This document shows positions 8,925 to 17,445 of a stretch of 64,000 bases of DNA, piece by piece. Below the pieces are notes generated by a model. The model was given only the letters and a program-made list of their open reading frames with translations, had not been told where the DNA came from and did not search any database. This DNA is from Lachnoclostridium edouardi (GTDB taxonomy: Bacteria; Bacillota; Clostridia; Lachnospirales; Lachnospiraceae). Location: assembly GCF_900240245.1 (NCBI RefSeq), contig NZ_OESQ01000001.1, forward strand, positions 413,437 to 477,436. The letters run 5' to 3'. The first letter of the stretch is position 1, and each line of letters starts with the position of its first letter. A program made the translations under genes and the position numbers.

Positions 8925-10421
8925 TTATGATTCTAAATATAATTGACTATATTTTTCTTTTAAATATTTAATATAGAAATCAGGAGAAAACTCCCTTCCA
9001 GTGGCCTGGCGCATAAGGCTTAAACTGTCCTTTGTTTTTCCATAGGAATGAATATTTTCCCTTAAATATTCTCTGATTGTTTTTAAATCTCCCTTTTCCA
9101 GCAGTCTGTCTATATCCATTTTTTCTCTCATAGCCCAGTAAATTTGAGCGGCAAAAGCGCTGCCTAAGGCGTAGGAGGGGAAATATCCCAGGGAACCTTG
9201 AGACCAGTGAATGTCCTGCAGCACTCCCTCTGCGGCGTCTTTCGGCTCAACTCCCAAATAAGCTTTATATTTGTCAGCCCATGCCTGTTCCAGATCCTTT
9301 ACGGAAAGCTTTCCTCCTATTAAATCCTTTTCCAACTCATAGCGCACCAGAATATGCAGGCTGTAAGTCAGCTCATCTGCATTAATACGGATGAATCCCG
9401 GCTCTACCTTGTTGATTCCCTCTATAAACTGGTTCAGCGAAATATTCCCCAGCTCCTTAGGAAATATTTCCTGTACCTTTCCATAAATAGGCTTCCAAAA
9501 GGCCTTGCTTCTTCCAATACAATTTTCCATAAACCGGGACTGAGATTCGTGCATGGCCATGGAAGCGCCCTGGCCTAAAATAGTCTGAGTCAGCTTGTCG
9601 TCAATTCCCATTTCATAAAGGCCGTGTCCTCCCTCGTGAATAACAGAAAAAGCAGAATGGTCTACTCTGTTGTCATAGTGGGTGGTGATGCGCACGTCTT
9701 TGTTGTGCAGGCTGGTTGTAAACGGATGAGGGCTGACAGCCAAAACTCCTTTATCAAAATCAAAGCCTATATATTCTGCCAGAAATCTGGCCAGCTTTTC
9801 CTGCCCCTCTTCACTATAATCTCCCTGCAAAAAGCAATTGTCAATTTTTCTTCCTTTTTCCCTGATTTCTCTTAAAAAAGGCACTAATTCTTTCTTCACT
9901 GTATAAAAAAATTCATCTAACTCTTTTTGGAGAAAGCTGTCATCAAATCCAGCCAGCAGCACATCATAAGGCTCCCGCCCTTTTTCTGCATTTAATCGGG
10001 CCATTTTTATTTTGTAGTCCAAAATTGTTTCCAGCACAGGGGCAAACATGGAAAAGTCCTTTTTACTTTTTGCCTTAGCCCATATCCTTCCCGCCTGGCT
10101 TATAAGCTTTGTATATTCCTCATAATCTTTTCTGGGAATGCTGGAAATCAGACGTCTTTCCTTCTCCGCTTCTTTTAATGTACACAGACAAATCCAGTCT
10201 AAGTCAGCCTGCTGCCTGCATTCCTCTATTAATTTTCCTAAATCCTCTCCGGCCATTATCTCATAATACATGCCGGCCAGAATTCCAACTGTTTTACCTG
10301 TATTTTCTCCCGCCTCTTTCGGCGCCAGGGTTTCGTTATCCCACTGAAATAAATTCTGGGCGGCATAAATAGCCCCGGCCCTGTCAAGAATTTCTTCCAG
10401 CTGATGAAATTTTCTGTTCAT
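8925..10421 (-). CDS. M32 family metallocarboxypeptidase (Taq-type)
   Basis: This 498-residue cytoplasmic zinc carboxypeptidase is related to Thermus Taq carboxypeptidase and removes C-terminal residues from peptides. The zinc motif HEGGH is at about 262-266 within [12 protein letters not shown]. Conserved family stretches [16 protein letters not shown] and [10 protein letters not shown] are present. Length is normal for the family. A terminator of the upstream NUDIX gene (10497-10539) separates the two genes, so this one probably has its own weak promoter or depends on read-through. Confidence 0.93.
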   Translation of the reverse strand: MNRKFHQLEEILDRAGAIYAAQNLFQWDNETLAPKEAGENTGKTVGILAGMYYEIMAGEDLGKLIEECRQQADLDWICLCTLKEAEKERRLISSIPRKDYEEYTKLISQAGRIWAKAKSKKDFSMFAPVLETILDYKIKMARLNAEKGREPYDVLLAGFDDSFLQKELDEFFYTVKKELVPFLREIREKGRKIDNCFLQGDYSEEGQEKLARFLAEYIGFDFDKGVLAVSPHPFTTSLHNKDVRITTHYDNRVDHSAFSVIHEGGHGLYEMGIDDKLTQTILGQGASMAMHESQSRFMENCIGRSKAFWKPIYGKVQEIFPKELGNISLNQFIEGINKVEPGFIRINADELTYSLHILVRYELEKDLIGGKLSVKDLEQAWADKYKAYLGVEPKDAAEGVLQDIHWSQGSLGYFPSYALGSAFAAQIYWAMREKMDIDRLLEKGDLKTIREYLRENIHSYGKTKDSLSLMRQATGREFSPDFYIKYLKEKYSQLYLES

Positions 10422-10496
10422 TTTCCACCTCCATATAAAACTTATATCTGCAGCATCAGTGTACAGAGATTATCATCCATTTCCTTTTATTGCAGA

Positions 10497-10539
10497 AAAT
10501 GGAAGCGGGGTACACTCTGTAAAAGTGTCCCCCGCTTCC
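10497..10539 (-). terminator. terminator after the NUDIX gene
   Basis: GGAAGCGGGG.ACACT (10501-10516) pairs with AGTGT.CCCCGCTTCC (10524-10539). On the minus strand the stem is followed by ATTTT. It lies just after the NUDIX stop codon. Confidence 0.75.
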
Positions 10540-10552
10540 AGCTTTTTCATTC

Positions 10553-11005
10553 TCAAAAATATTTCTTGTTTCCCCAGAGGTTGCTCTTCTTTAATTCCAG
10601 ATATTCATTATAGGCCTTTTCCAGAATCTGCTTTTCATTGGAAAACTTCAGCAGGTGGTACGCCTCGTAAAATTTGTAGTATCCGGAATCCATAAAGTAT
10701 TCCTCCCGTTGTGGTTTACTGTAGTAGCTGTCCGCCATCATTAAATACCAGTGAACGTCCTTTTCCACCATGTCCTGAGGTGTACTGAAGGAATACTGAC
10801 TTTTTCCAATATATTTAATAATGGAGGCGCTGACGCCAGTCTCTTCCTTCACTTCCCTGAGAGCAGTTTCCTTGTACTCCTCCCCAGGTTCTACAGTTCC
10901 CTTAGGCAAAACCCATCCTTCATATTTGTTTTTATAGTTTTTATACAAAACCAGAATCTTACCTCGAAAGATAACCACACCGCCACAGCTCGTTGCTTCA
11001 ATCAT
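10553..11005 (-). CDS. NUDIX hydrolase
   Basis: This 150-residue protein has a complete Nudix box, G36-x5-E42-x7-REVKEETG (50-57), the Mg-binding site that cleaves nucleoside diphosphates linked to another group. The rest resembles small bacterial NTP or dinucleotide pyrophosphohydrolases. The C-terminal helix ELKKSNLWGNKKYF is basic. Its substrate cannot be assigned. A good promoter lies at 11095-11123, giving a leader of roughly 85 bases; an AGGAGG site precedes the ATG. Confidence 0.9.
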   Translation of the reverse strand: MIEATSCGGVVIFRGKILVLYKNYKNKYEGWVLPKGTVEPGEEYKETALREVKEETGVSASIIKYIGKSQYSFSTPQDMVEKDVHWYLMMADSYYSKPQREEYFMDSGYYKFYEAYHLLKFSNEKQILEKAYNEYLELKKSNLWGNKKYF

Positions 11006-11094
11006 TGCAATACCTCCTGATTGGCTGTAACCCTCCGCCTCTCAAAAAACTTAGCGGGCAGGCCAGCTTTGGTGTGTCCCATTAGACTGGTTTT

Positions 11095-11123
11095 AGTATA
11101 CCTCTTTTTTTATTCTAATGCAA
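11095..11123 (-). promoter_or_regulatory. promoter of the NUDIX gene
   Basis: On the minus strand, -35 TTGCAT (11123-11118), 17-bp spacer, -10 TATACT (11100-11095). The transcript would have a leader of about 85 bases with no recognised riboswitch. Confidence 0.65.
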
Positions 11124-11140
11124 TAAGCAGTTACAAGAAG

Positions 11141-13438
11141 CTATTTCCTGTTCTGCCCCTTCATGCCAAAATAAATTTTTTCAGCTGTAACAGGCAGCTC
11201 TCTTATGTGTACTCCTGTGGCATGGGCTACAGCGCTGGCGATTGCAGGAGAAGGAGTGTTAATAACTACCTCCCCAATAGACTTTGCTCCAAAAGGCCCT
11301 GATTTTTCATAGCTGCTTTCAAATTCCACCCGAATAGTTCCCACATCCAGTCTGGAAGGTATTTTGTACTGCATAAAGGAATTTTCATACATCTGCCCTT
11401 TGGGAGAATAGGTGATTTCTTCATACATAGCCATTCCGATTCCCTGGGCTAAGCCGCCTTCTGTCTGAATTCTGCACAGGTTAGGGTTTACAGGAGTTCC
11501 GCAGTCTACTACAGCCACATAGTCTATTAATTCCGCCTGTCCTGTAGCTGTATCCACCTCTACCTCCGCCATTCCTACCATAAAAGGAGGAGGAGAAATA
11601 GGAGAAGAGTGAGACTCTGTGGCTTCCAGGGAAAGACCGTTTCCACACATTGCCCTGTTTCCAATATCCTGAAGGGAAATAGACTTTTCGCCGTCTAAGG
11701 TATATACCTTTTCACCGTCAAATTCTGTTTCCTCAGGCCTGGACTCCAAATATTCCGCTCCCTTTTCCACAATCTTTTTAATTAAGGTTTCACATGTTTT
11801 TACCACTGCTTTTCCTGTTAAGTAGGTGGTACTGGAAGCGTAAGACCCAGAATCGTAGGGAGATACGTCTGTATCTACTCCGGATACTACAATATTGTCC
11901 ACGCTGCATCCTAAACAATCTGCTGCAATCTGAGCCAGAATTGTATCGCAGCCTGTTCCCATATCTGCAGCTCCAATCATCATACTGTAAAAGCCGTCGT
12001 CATTTACCTTTAAAGTCACTGATCCTACGTCCACTCCTGAAATAGAAGAGCCCTGCATAGACATGGCCACTCCCACGCCTCTCATCTTGCCGTTTCCCAT
12101 ATCCCTGGCAGGAAATTTCTCATCCCATCCAATCATTTTTCTGGCTCTTTCCAGGCACCTGTCTAAGGCGCAGCTGCCAGCCGTTTCTCCGTAATAAGCC
12201 GGCATGTAGTCTCCTTCTTTTACCATGTTCCTTTCCCTTAAAACTACAGGGTCCATGTTCAGCTTTTCTGCCAGCTCGTTCACTGCAGATTCCAGGGCAA
12301 ACATACCTTGTGTGGCGCCGTATCCTCTATATGCTCCCGCAGACATTTCATTGGTGTAAACTACGTCATACCGGAATCTGAATGCTTCTACAGAGGAATA
12401 TAAAGGGATTGACTTGTGGCCGGACAGGCCGACTGTAGTGGGACCGTGCTCCCCATATGCGCCGGTATTGGATAATGTGTACATGTCCACCGCCCTGATT
12501 TTTCCCTGCCAATCAGCTCCCACCCGCACGTGAATTTCCATTTCATGTCTGGGAGATGATGCAATCTGGGACTCATACCTGGTATATATAATTTTTGCCG
12601 GCCGGCCTGTTTTCATAGTCACAATCGCCGGATACACCTCCGCCACCACAGTTTGCTTGGCGCCGAAGCCTCCGCCGATTCTGGGCTTTACTATTCTCAC
12701 CTTAGACTTAGGAACATCTAAGGCGTGGGATAAAATACGGCGCACATGGAAGGGCACCTGGGTAGACGGCACTACTGTCAGACGGCCGTATGTATCCATA
12801 TAGGAATAGGCCCGGAAGGTTTCCATCATAGCCTGCTGATTGGCTTTTGTGTGATAAGTCTGGTCAATAATCAGGTCGCAGGTCTCTAATACCTGGTCCA
12901 CATCCCCATTTCCTTCTTCCCCGGAAGCGCAGAGATTTCTGGCATTGTCAGCCCCCACAGGACATAAGCTTTTCCAGCTATCCTCCGGGTGAACTAAAAT
13001 TTTGTTATCCTTGGCCGTTCTAAAATCCAGCACCGGCTCTAACACCTGATATTTAATTTTCAACAGCTTCATCGCTTTATCCACTGCTTCTTCTGTCTCT
13101 CCCGCCACAATGGCCGCGGCGTCGCCTACAAAACGAAGGCGTTTATCTAAAATCAGCCTGTCGTAAGGGCTAGGCTCCGGGTATGTTTGCCCTGCCATAG
13201 TAAACCGCTTTTGGGGCACGTCTTCCCAAGTAAGAATCGCAGCGATTCCCGGCACCTTCATAGCTTTATCCTTTTGAATTTCCTCTATCAGAGCATGGGC
13301 GTAAGGACTTCTTACCACCTTGACAATTAAACAGTCTTTCGGCGCCAGATCATCTGTGTATACCGGTTTTCCTGTAACAAGAGCCATAGCGTCCTTTTTT
13401 ATTACAGGACTTCCTACATATTTCTGCTGTGGTTCCAT
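11141..13438 (-). CDS. xanthine dehydrogenase-family molybdenum-binding subunit
   Basis: This 765-residue large subunit carries the molybdopterin cofactor and the catalytic site of a molybdenum hydroxylase. Visible motifs are GGFGAKQ (cofactor loop), AYRGYGATQG, and FGAKSIGEVVINTP near the C-terminus, whose glutamate is the catalytic base in xanthine dehydrogenases. Together with the two genes upstream it forms the FAD-FeS-Mo trio in transcription order. Purines are the commonest substrates of clostridial members, but nicotinate- or aldehyde-type substrates cannot be excluded. No cofactor-maturation gene is present in the window. No clear terminator was seen after it. Confidence 0.9.
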   Translation of the reverse strand: MEPQQKYVGSPVIKKDAMALVTGKPVYTDDLAPKDCLIVKVVRSPYAHALIEEIQKDKAMKVPGIAAILTWEDVPQKRFTMAGQTYPEPSPYDRLILDKRLRFVGDAAAIVAGETEEAVDKAMKLLKIKYQVLEPVLDFRTAKDNKILVHPEDSWKSLCPVGADNARNLCASGEEGNGDVDQVLETCDLIIDQTYHTKANQQAMMETFRAYSYMDTYGRLTVVPSTQVPFHVRRILSHALDVPKSKVRIVKPRIGGGFGAKQTVVAEVYPAIVTMKTGRPAKIIYTRYESQIASSPRHEMEIHVRVGADWQGKIRAVDMYTLSNTGAYGEHGPTTVGLSGHKSIPLYSSVEAFRFRYDVVYTNEMSAGAYRGYGATQGMFALESAVNELAEKLNMDPVVLRERNMVKEGDYMPAYYGETAGSCALDRCLERARKMIGWDEKFPARDMGNGKMRGVGVAMSMQGSSISGVDVGSVTLKVNDDGFYSMMIGAADMGTGCDTILAQIAADCLGCSVDNIVVSGVDTDVSPYDSGSYASSTTYLTGKAVVKTCETLIKKIVEKGAEYLESRPEETEFDGEKVYTLDGEKSISLQDIGNRAMCGNGLSLEATESHSSPISPPPFMVGMAEVEVDTATGQAELIDYVAVVDCGTPVNPNLCRIQTEGGLAQGIGMAMYEEITYSPKGQMYENSFMQYKIPSRLDVGTIRVEFESSYEKSGPFGAKSIGEVVINTPSPAIASAVAHATGVHIRELPVTAEKIYFGMKGQNRK

Positions 13439-13439
13439 A

Positions 13440-13898
13440 TTACCTGCCTCCTTCTCTGGCTAAATATTTTTCAATCGCCCGCAGCTGGCCCATATAGCCG
13501 GTGCATCGGCACAGATTTCCTGATAAATACTCTTTAATTTCTTCCATTCCAGGGTGGTTCAGCTCTTTTTCCATAGCCAGTATGTTCATAATCAGACCAG
13601 GACTGCAGAAGCCGCACTGCTCCGCTCCCTCTCCGGCCAAAAAAGCGCCGATTTTTCCAGCTTCCTCCTGAAGACCTTCCATTGTAGTTACTGTTTTCCC
13701 CTGTACTCTGGCAGCTAAGGTGGAGCAAGAAAGCACCGGCTTACTGTCCACTAAAACTGTGCACAAACCGCAGTTTGAAGTATCGCAGCCTCTTTTCACA
13801 CTGTAGCAGCCTAATTCCCTTACCAGCTCTAACAGTATTTGGTCCGGAGAAATCTGAGTATTAATTTTCTTCCCGTTTAAGGTAAATTGAAGCTCCAT
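13440..13898 (-). CDS. xanthine dehydrogenase-family [2Fe-2S] subunit
   Basis: This 152-residue small subunit passes electrons from the molybdenum site to FAD. Two cluster motifs are complete: a plant-ferredoxin type CDTSNCGLC with a later cysteine in VLSCSTL, and the C-terminal EQCGFCSPG with NLCRCTGY. Length and order match CoxS/XdhC-type subunits. The ATG follows the FAD-subunit stop by one base, and the next gene starts one base after its stop, so the three are tightly coupled. Confidence 0.93.
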   Translation of the reverse strand: MELQFTLNGKKINTQISPDQILLELVRELGCYSVKRGCDTSNCGLCTVLVDSKPVLSCSTLAARVQGKTVTTMEGLQEEAGKIGAFLAGEGAEQCGFCSPGLIMNILAMEKELNHPGMEEIKEYLSGNLCRCTGYMGQLRAIEKYLAREGGR

Positions 13899-13899
13899 T

Positions 13900-14673
13900 T
13901 TATTCCACCCCTTCCAGCTGCTTCATTAATCTGTCTGTATATATAACAGCCAGGTCTTTTCGATAAGCTCCGCTTCCCCGGACATTATCTCCGTATATCA
14001 TCTGCCCCGCAGCCTTTTTCGCCAGCTCTAAAGTATCAGAACATTCTCCCTGGTCTAATATTACAAGACAGGCCTTGCCAGGTCTTGCGCCTATACTGAC
14101 GTACCACTTATTCTGAAGCTTTCCTACGCAGCAGGCTATCAAGGGAAAATCTGTGCTGGACCTGCGCTGTGTAATATAAGCTGCTTTTCTTTTGTCTTTT
14201 TTAATCCTGATTCCTACAAGCACGTCTTTATCATAAGGCATTTTAGCAAATTCAGCTAAGTCTACAATCCCCCCCTTATACAGCTCTACTTTTGCGTCCA
14301 AAGCCATAAAGCAGGTCAGAATATCAGAAAATCCATATCTGCCGAAAATGCTGCCTCCTACGGTGGCTCCGTTTCTAAACTGTACTCCCACAATATGTCT
14401 GGTACATTCTTTAAATATATTGCCAAAACATTGGTTCAGTCCCTGATGAAGCTCCAGTTGTCTTAAACTGCACATACAGCCAATGAAAAACTCCTCCTCA
14501 CTTTCCTCAATATTGTCTAATCCCAGTCCTGACAAATCCACTATAGTTCCCTTTGTCAAATTAGTCATTTTCAGCCACATCATGCCGCCTACAATGACGC
14601 TGCTTTTTTTCTGGTTCAGCTGCCAGGCCTGCTCCAGACTTTCTGCTTTAACGTATTCTCTTGCCTTAAACAC
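13900..14673 (-). CDS. xanthine dehydrogenase-family FAD-binding subunit
   Basis: This FAD-binding medium subunit belongs to the molybdenum hydroxylase (CoxM/XdhB type). Recognisable parts are VIVGGMMWLKM (FAD pyrophosphate loop), a variant of the family's NGATVGGSI motif around FRNGATVGGSIFGR, and the C-terminal CO-dehydrogenase flavoprotein domain. I take the GTG at 14673 as start because AAAAGGAGGAGACCT directly precedes it; an ATG 12 codons upstream has no site and would overlap the PBP gene. It is the first gene of the trio and lies 13 bp from the PBP stop, so read-through from the ftsW-pbp transcript is likely. Confidence 0.9.
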   Translation of the reverse strand: MFKAREYVKAESLEQAWQLNQKKSSVIVGGMMWLKMTNLTKGTIVDLSGLGLDNIEESEEEFFIGCMCSLRQLELHQGLNQCFGNIFKECTRHIVGVQFRNGATVGGSIFGRYGFSDILTCFMALDAKVELYKGGIVDLAEFAKMPYDKDVLVGIRIKKDKRKAAYITQRRSSTDFPLIACCVGKLQNKWYVSIGARPGKACLVILDQGECSDTLELAKKAAGQMIYGDNVRGSGAYRKDLAVIYTDRLMKQLEGVE

Positions 14674-14686
14674 AGGTCTCCTCCTT

Positions 14687-16123
14687 TTATCTTGAAAAAT
14701 AAGTATCAAATATTCCTCTGGCTATAGGCGCAGCCGTCCTGCCGCCGGAACCGCTTTCCTCCACCAAAACGCTTACTACAATCTCCGGATTTTCAGCCGG
14801 TGCGAAACCCACAAACCAGCCGTGAGTTTCCTTGTTTTTGTCAAATTCAGCGGACCCCGTTTTCCCTGCCACAGTGTATGCCTCTGTTCTCAAAGCCGAG
14901 GCAGTTCCTGAATTAACTACCTCTTTCATAAATTCTGTTAAGGTTTCTGCCTCATTAGCGCTCATTAAGGGGCCGTAGGCCTCCGGCATATACTTCTTTA
15001 CTGTATCTCCCGCAACGTTTTCTACTCTGTCCACCATATAAGGCTTCATTAAGGTTCCTCCGTTGGCGATGGCAGCGGCGATCATTCCGTTGTGAAGAGG
15101 GGTAATCTGGGTTTTCCCCTGCCCGATAGAGGTTTGAAGAGTTTCCCACACATCTGCCGTCTCCTCCATCTGGTAAGAGCTTTTGCTGTAGGTTAAAGAC
15201 ACAGGAAGCTCATTGTTAAAAAGCATCTCCTCAGCCAGTGACTTCAGCCTCCCCTTGTCTAATGATAAACCTAAATAGGCAAAGGCGCCGTTGCAGGAAT
15301 TTGCAAAGGCCTGCTGCAGATTCTGATGTCCGTGAGCCGTCCCGTGATAACACTGAATAGCGTATTCTCCTTCCTGATAATACCCGGTACAGTCAAATGT
15401 AAAGTTTTCGTAGTCCTGGGGATGTTCCCTGATATATTCTAAGGCTGTAATAATTTTAAAGGTAGAGCCAGGAGGATAAAGTCCCTGGGAGGCCCTGTTT
15501 AACAGCTTGGCCTGACTTTTGGCATTTTCATCTTCCCCGGTAAGCGCCTCCCACTCCTCATCTAAAGTGTTAGGATCAAAGGCCGGTCTGGAAACCATTG
15601 CTAGGATTTTCCCTGTTCCCGGCTCCATCACAACTACAGCTCCCTTCCTGTCTCCTAAAAGATCATAGGCAGCCTTTTGAAGCCCTGCATCTAAGGTAGT
15701 GATCACACTGTCCCCAGGATTTTTCTCCCCTGCCAGATCATTGCCTATTTGCTGCAGCAAATTTATGTGGGAGCTGAGAAGGTAAAAATTAACCTGAGCT
15801 TCCAAGCCTGTTTTTCCTTTATCTAAATACCCTACTGCATGGGCAAAAATCTGTCCCATTGGATACTCTCTTTTTTCGTCTCCAAATTCGTCTTCCCCAG
15901 TGTCCGCCAGCACAGTTCCGTCTGCAGCCAGAATTTTTCCTCTTACCACCTTGTCGGAAAATAAGCTGATTCTGCCGTTATATGGGTTGTTGATAACAGA
16001 TTCCCTTTCAAACTGCATAAAGTATCCTAAATATACAATCAGACACACAAAAATTCCCACAATAAAATATGTCATACACAGAATACTTCTATTTGATTTT
16101 TGATTAGGATTAGTTTTTTTCAT
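14687..16123 (-). CDS. penicillin-binding protein (class B transpeptidase)
   Basis: This membrane-anchored peptidoglycan transpeptidase has one N-terminal transmembrane helix (about 15-35, ILCMTYFIVGIFVCLIVYLG), a short pedestal, and a penicillin-binding domain. Catalytic motifs are PPGSTFKI (SxxK), NSCNGAF (SxN) and AGKTGSAE (KTG). Size and pairing with an FtsW/RodA-type protein match the PBPA/SpoVD-like pairs that build septal or spore peptidoglycan. The ATG at 16123 has GAGGAAG at fair distance; a start five codons upstream is possible. It overlaps the upstream gene by 14 bp. Confidence 0.92.
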   Translation of the reverse strand: MKKTNPNQKSNRSILCMTYFIVGIFVCLIVYLGYFMQFERESVINNPYNGRISLFSDKVVRGKILAADGTVLADTGEDEFGDEKREYPMGQIFAHAVGYLDKGKTGLEAQVNFYLLSSHINLLQQIGNDLAGEKNPGDSVITTLDAGLQKAAYDLLGDRKGAVVVMEPGTGKILAMVSRPAFDPNTLDEEWEALTGEDENAKSQAKLLNRASQGLYPPGSTFKIITALEYIREHPQDYENFTFDCTGYYQEGEYAIQCYHGTAHGHQNLQQAFANSCNGAFAYLGLSLDKGRLKSLAEEMLFNNELPVSLTYSKSSYQMEETADVWETLQTSIGQGKTQITPLHNGMIAAAIANGGTLMKPYMVDRVENVAGDTVKKYMPEAYGPLMSANEAETLTEFMKEVVNSGTASALRTEAYTVAGKTGSAEFDKNKETHGWFVGFAPAENPEIVVSVLVEESGSGGRTAAPIARGIFDTYFSR

Positions 16124-17432
16124 TCTCTTCCTCTTCATTTTTCTTCAGGATATATAATCCCTGAACTACTCCGAATAAAATAAACGTGCTGAATACTGAA
16201 CTTCCTCCGTAGCTGACAAAAGGCATAGTAACCCCTGTCATAGGAATAAATTTAGTGGCTCCTCCTACAGTCAGAAGCACCTGAACAATAAACAGACAGC
16301 CTAAGCCTGCTGCAATCAGCTTGTAAAATACAGCCTTCATCTTTGCTGCCAGCATCATAAACTGGAGAAAACACCCTAAATAAATAAGAATCAGACATAT
16401 GGCAAAGATTCCTCCCAGCTCCTCTGATATAGCTGAAAACATAAAATCCTTTTCCACCACCGGAATTTTATCAGGCAGTCCCTGACAAAGTCCCATGCCG
16501 AACCATCCCCCTGTTCCAATGGCAAACAAGGACTGGGCGATCTGATATCCTTTATTTCCCACATCTGACCAGGGGTCTATCCAGGCCGTCACTCTCACCT
16601 TTACGTGATCAAATAAATAATAGGCGATTACAGAGGCGGCTCCGCCTGCCCCCACTCCCGTCAGCAAATACAGCCAATTGGAGGTAGCTACAAACAGCAT
16701 AAATAAATAAGTGGCAAAAAACAATAATGCGCTTCCCAAATCCTTAGAGGCCACTAAAATCAGCACATGGACTGCTGCAGCTATTGTAGTCACGGCTACA
16801 TTTGAAAAATTTGTCCCTCTGTAAAACATAGTGGCTACAAAAAATACAAAGCTGATTTTTACAAATTCAGAAGGCTGAAAGCCAATTCCTCCCACTGTAA
16901 TAGACAGCTGGGCCCCATAGCTTGTAATTCCTCTTACACATACTACCAGCAAAAGGAAAAGTCCTGCTCCCCCGTAAACCCAGGGGATTTTAGACAGCTG
17001 CCACACCCTGTCAATAATAAAGGGAATAATCAGAGTAATCACCGCTGAAACCACTACAATTACAAATTGCTTTCCCGCCTTGTCCGTTGAAAGTCTGGAC
17101 AGCATAAGAAAGCCTATGCTTAAAAGCATACACATATTGTTTAGAAGAAGCCTGGATATATTTTTGTAAATTAATCTGGATATACCTAAATACAGCAGGA
17201 AAAACAATACTTGAGCCCAATAAAACGCCAGAATCTTTTCATCCTCCAAAGTCAGATATAAGGTTAAATAGCCTAGGAAATGGATGAAAAACATTAAGAA
17301 ATTCTGGCCTAGACAAAGCCTGTTTCTCCCTGTATCCTCCTTCATTCCAAAATACCGGAAATTCAGCAGCGCATATAAAATCATCAGAAATATCATCATA
17401 TATTTTGAGATTTCAATTATTAAAAATGACAA
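16110..17432 (-). CDS. FtsW/RodA/SpoVE-family peptidoglycan polymerase
   Basis: This SEDS glycosyltransferase polymerises lipid II and works with the class B PBP encoded directly after it. The 440-residue protein is strongly hydrophobic with about ten membrane helices. Family hallmarks are GGIGFQPSEFVK, SKDLGSALLFF, FMFSAISEELGG and FVSYGGSSV. The start is a TTG at 17432, preceded by AGGTGAAGAA; there is no ATG that preserves the first helix. A 13-bp gap to the U32 gene and an overlap with the PBP suggest one transcript. Confidence 0.92.
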   Translation of the reverse strand: MSFLIIEISKYMMIFLMILYALLNFRYFGMKEDTGRNRLCLGQNFLMFFIHFLGYLTLYLTLEDEKILAFYWAQVLFFLLYLGISRLIYKNISRLLLNNMCMLLSIGFLMLSRLSTDKAGKQFVIVVVSAVITLIIPFIIDRVWQLSKIPWVYGGAGLFLLLVVCVRGITSYGAQLSITVGGIGFQPSEFVKISFVFFVATMFYRGTNFSNVAVTTIAAAVHVLILVASKDLGSALLFFATYLFMLFVATSNWLYLLTGVGAGGAASVIAYYLFDHVKVRVTAWIDPWSDVGNKGYQIAQSLFAIGTGGWFGMGLCQGLPDKIPVVEKDFMFSAISEELGGIFAICLILIYLGCFLQFMMLAAKMKAVFYKLIAAGLGCLFIVQVLLTVGGATKFIPMTGVTMPFVSYGGSSVFSTFILFGVVQGLYILKKNEEEENEKN

Positions 17433-17445
17433 TTCTTCACCTACT

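Noticed and set aside
11006..11094. Riboswitch in the NUDIX leader
   Set aside because: The leader of about 85 bases is unusually GC-rich and can form short helices, but no conserved core of a known class was seen and there is no terminator before the gene.
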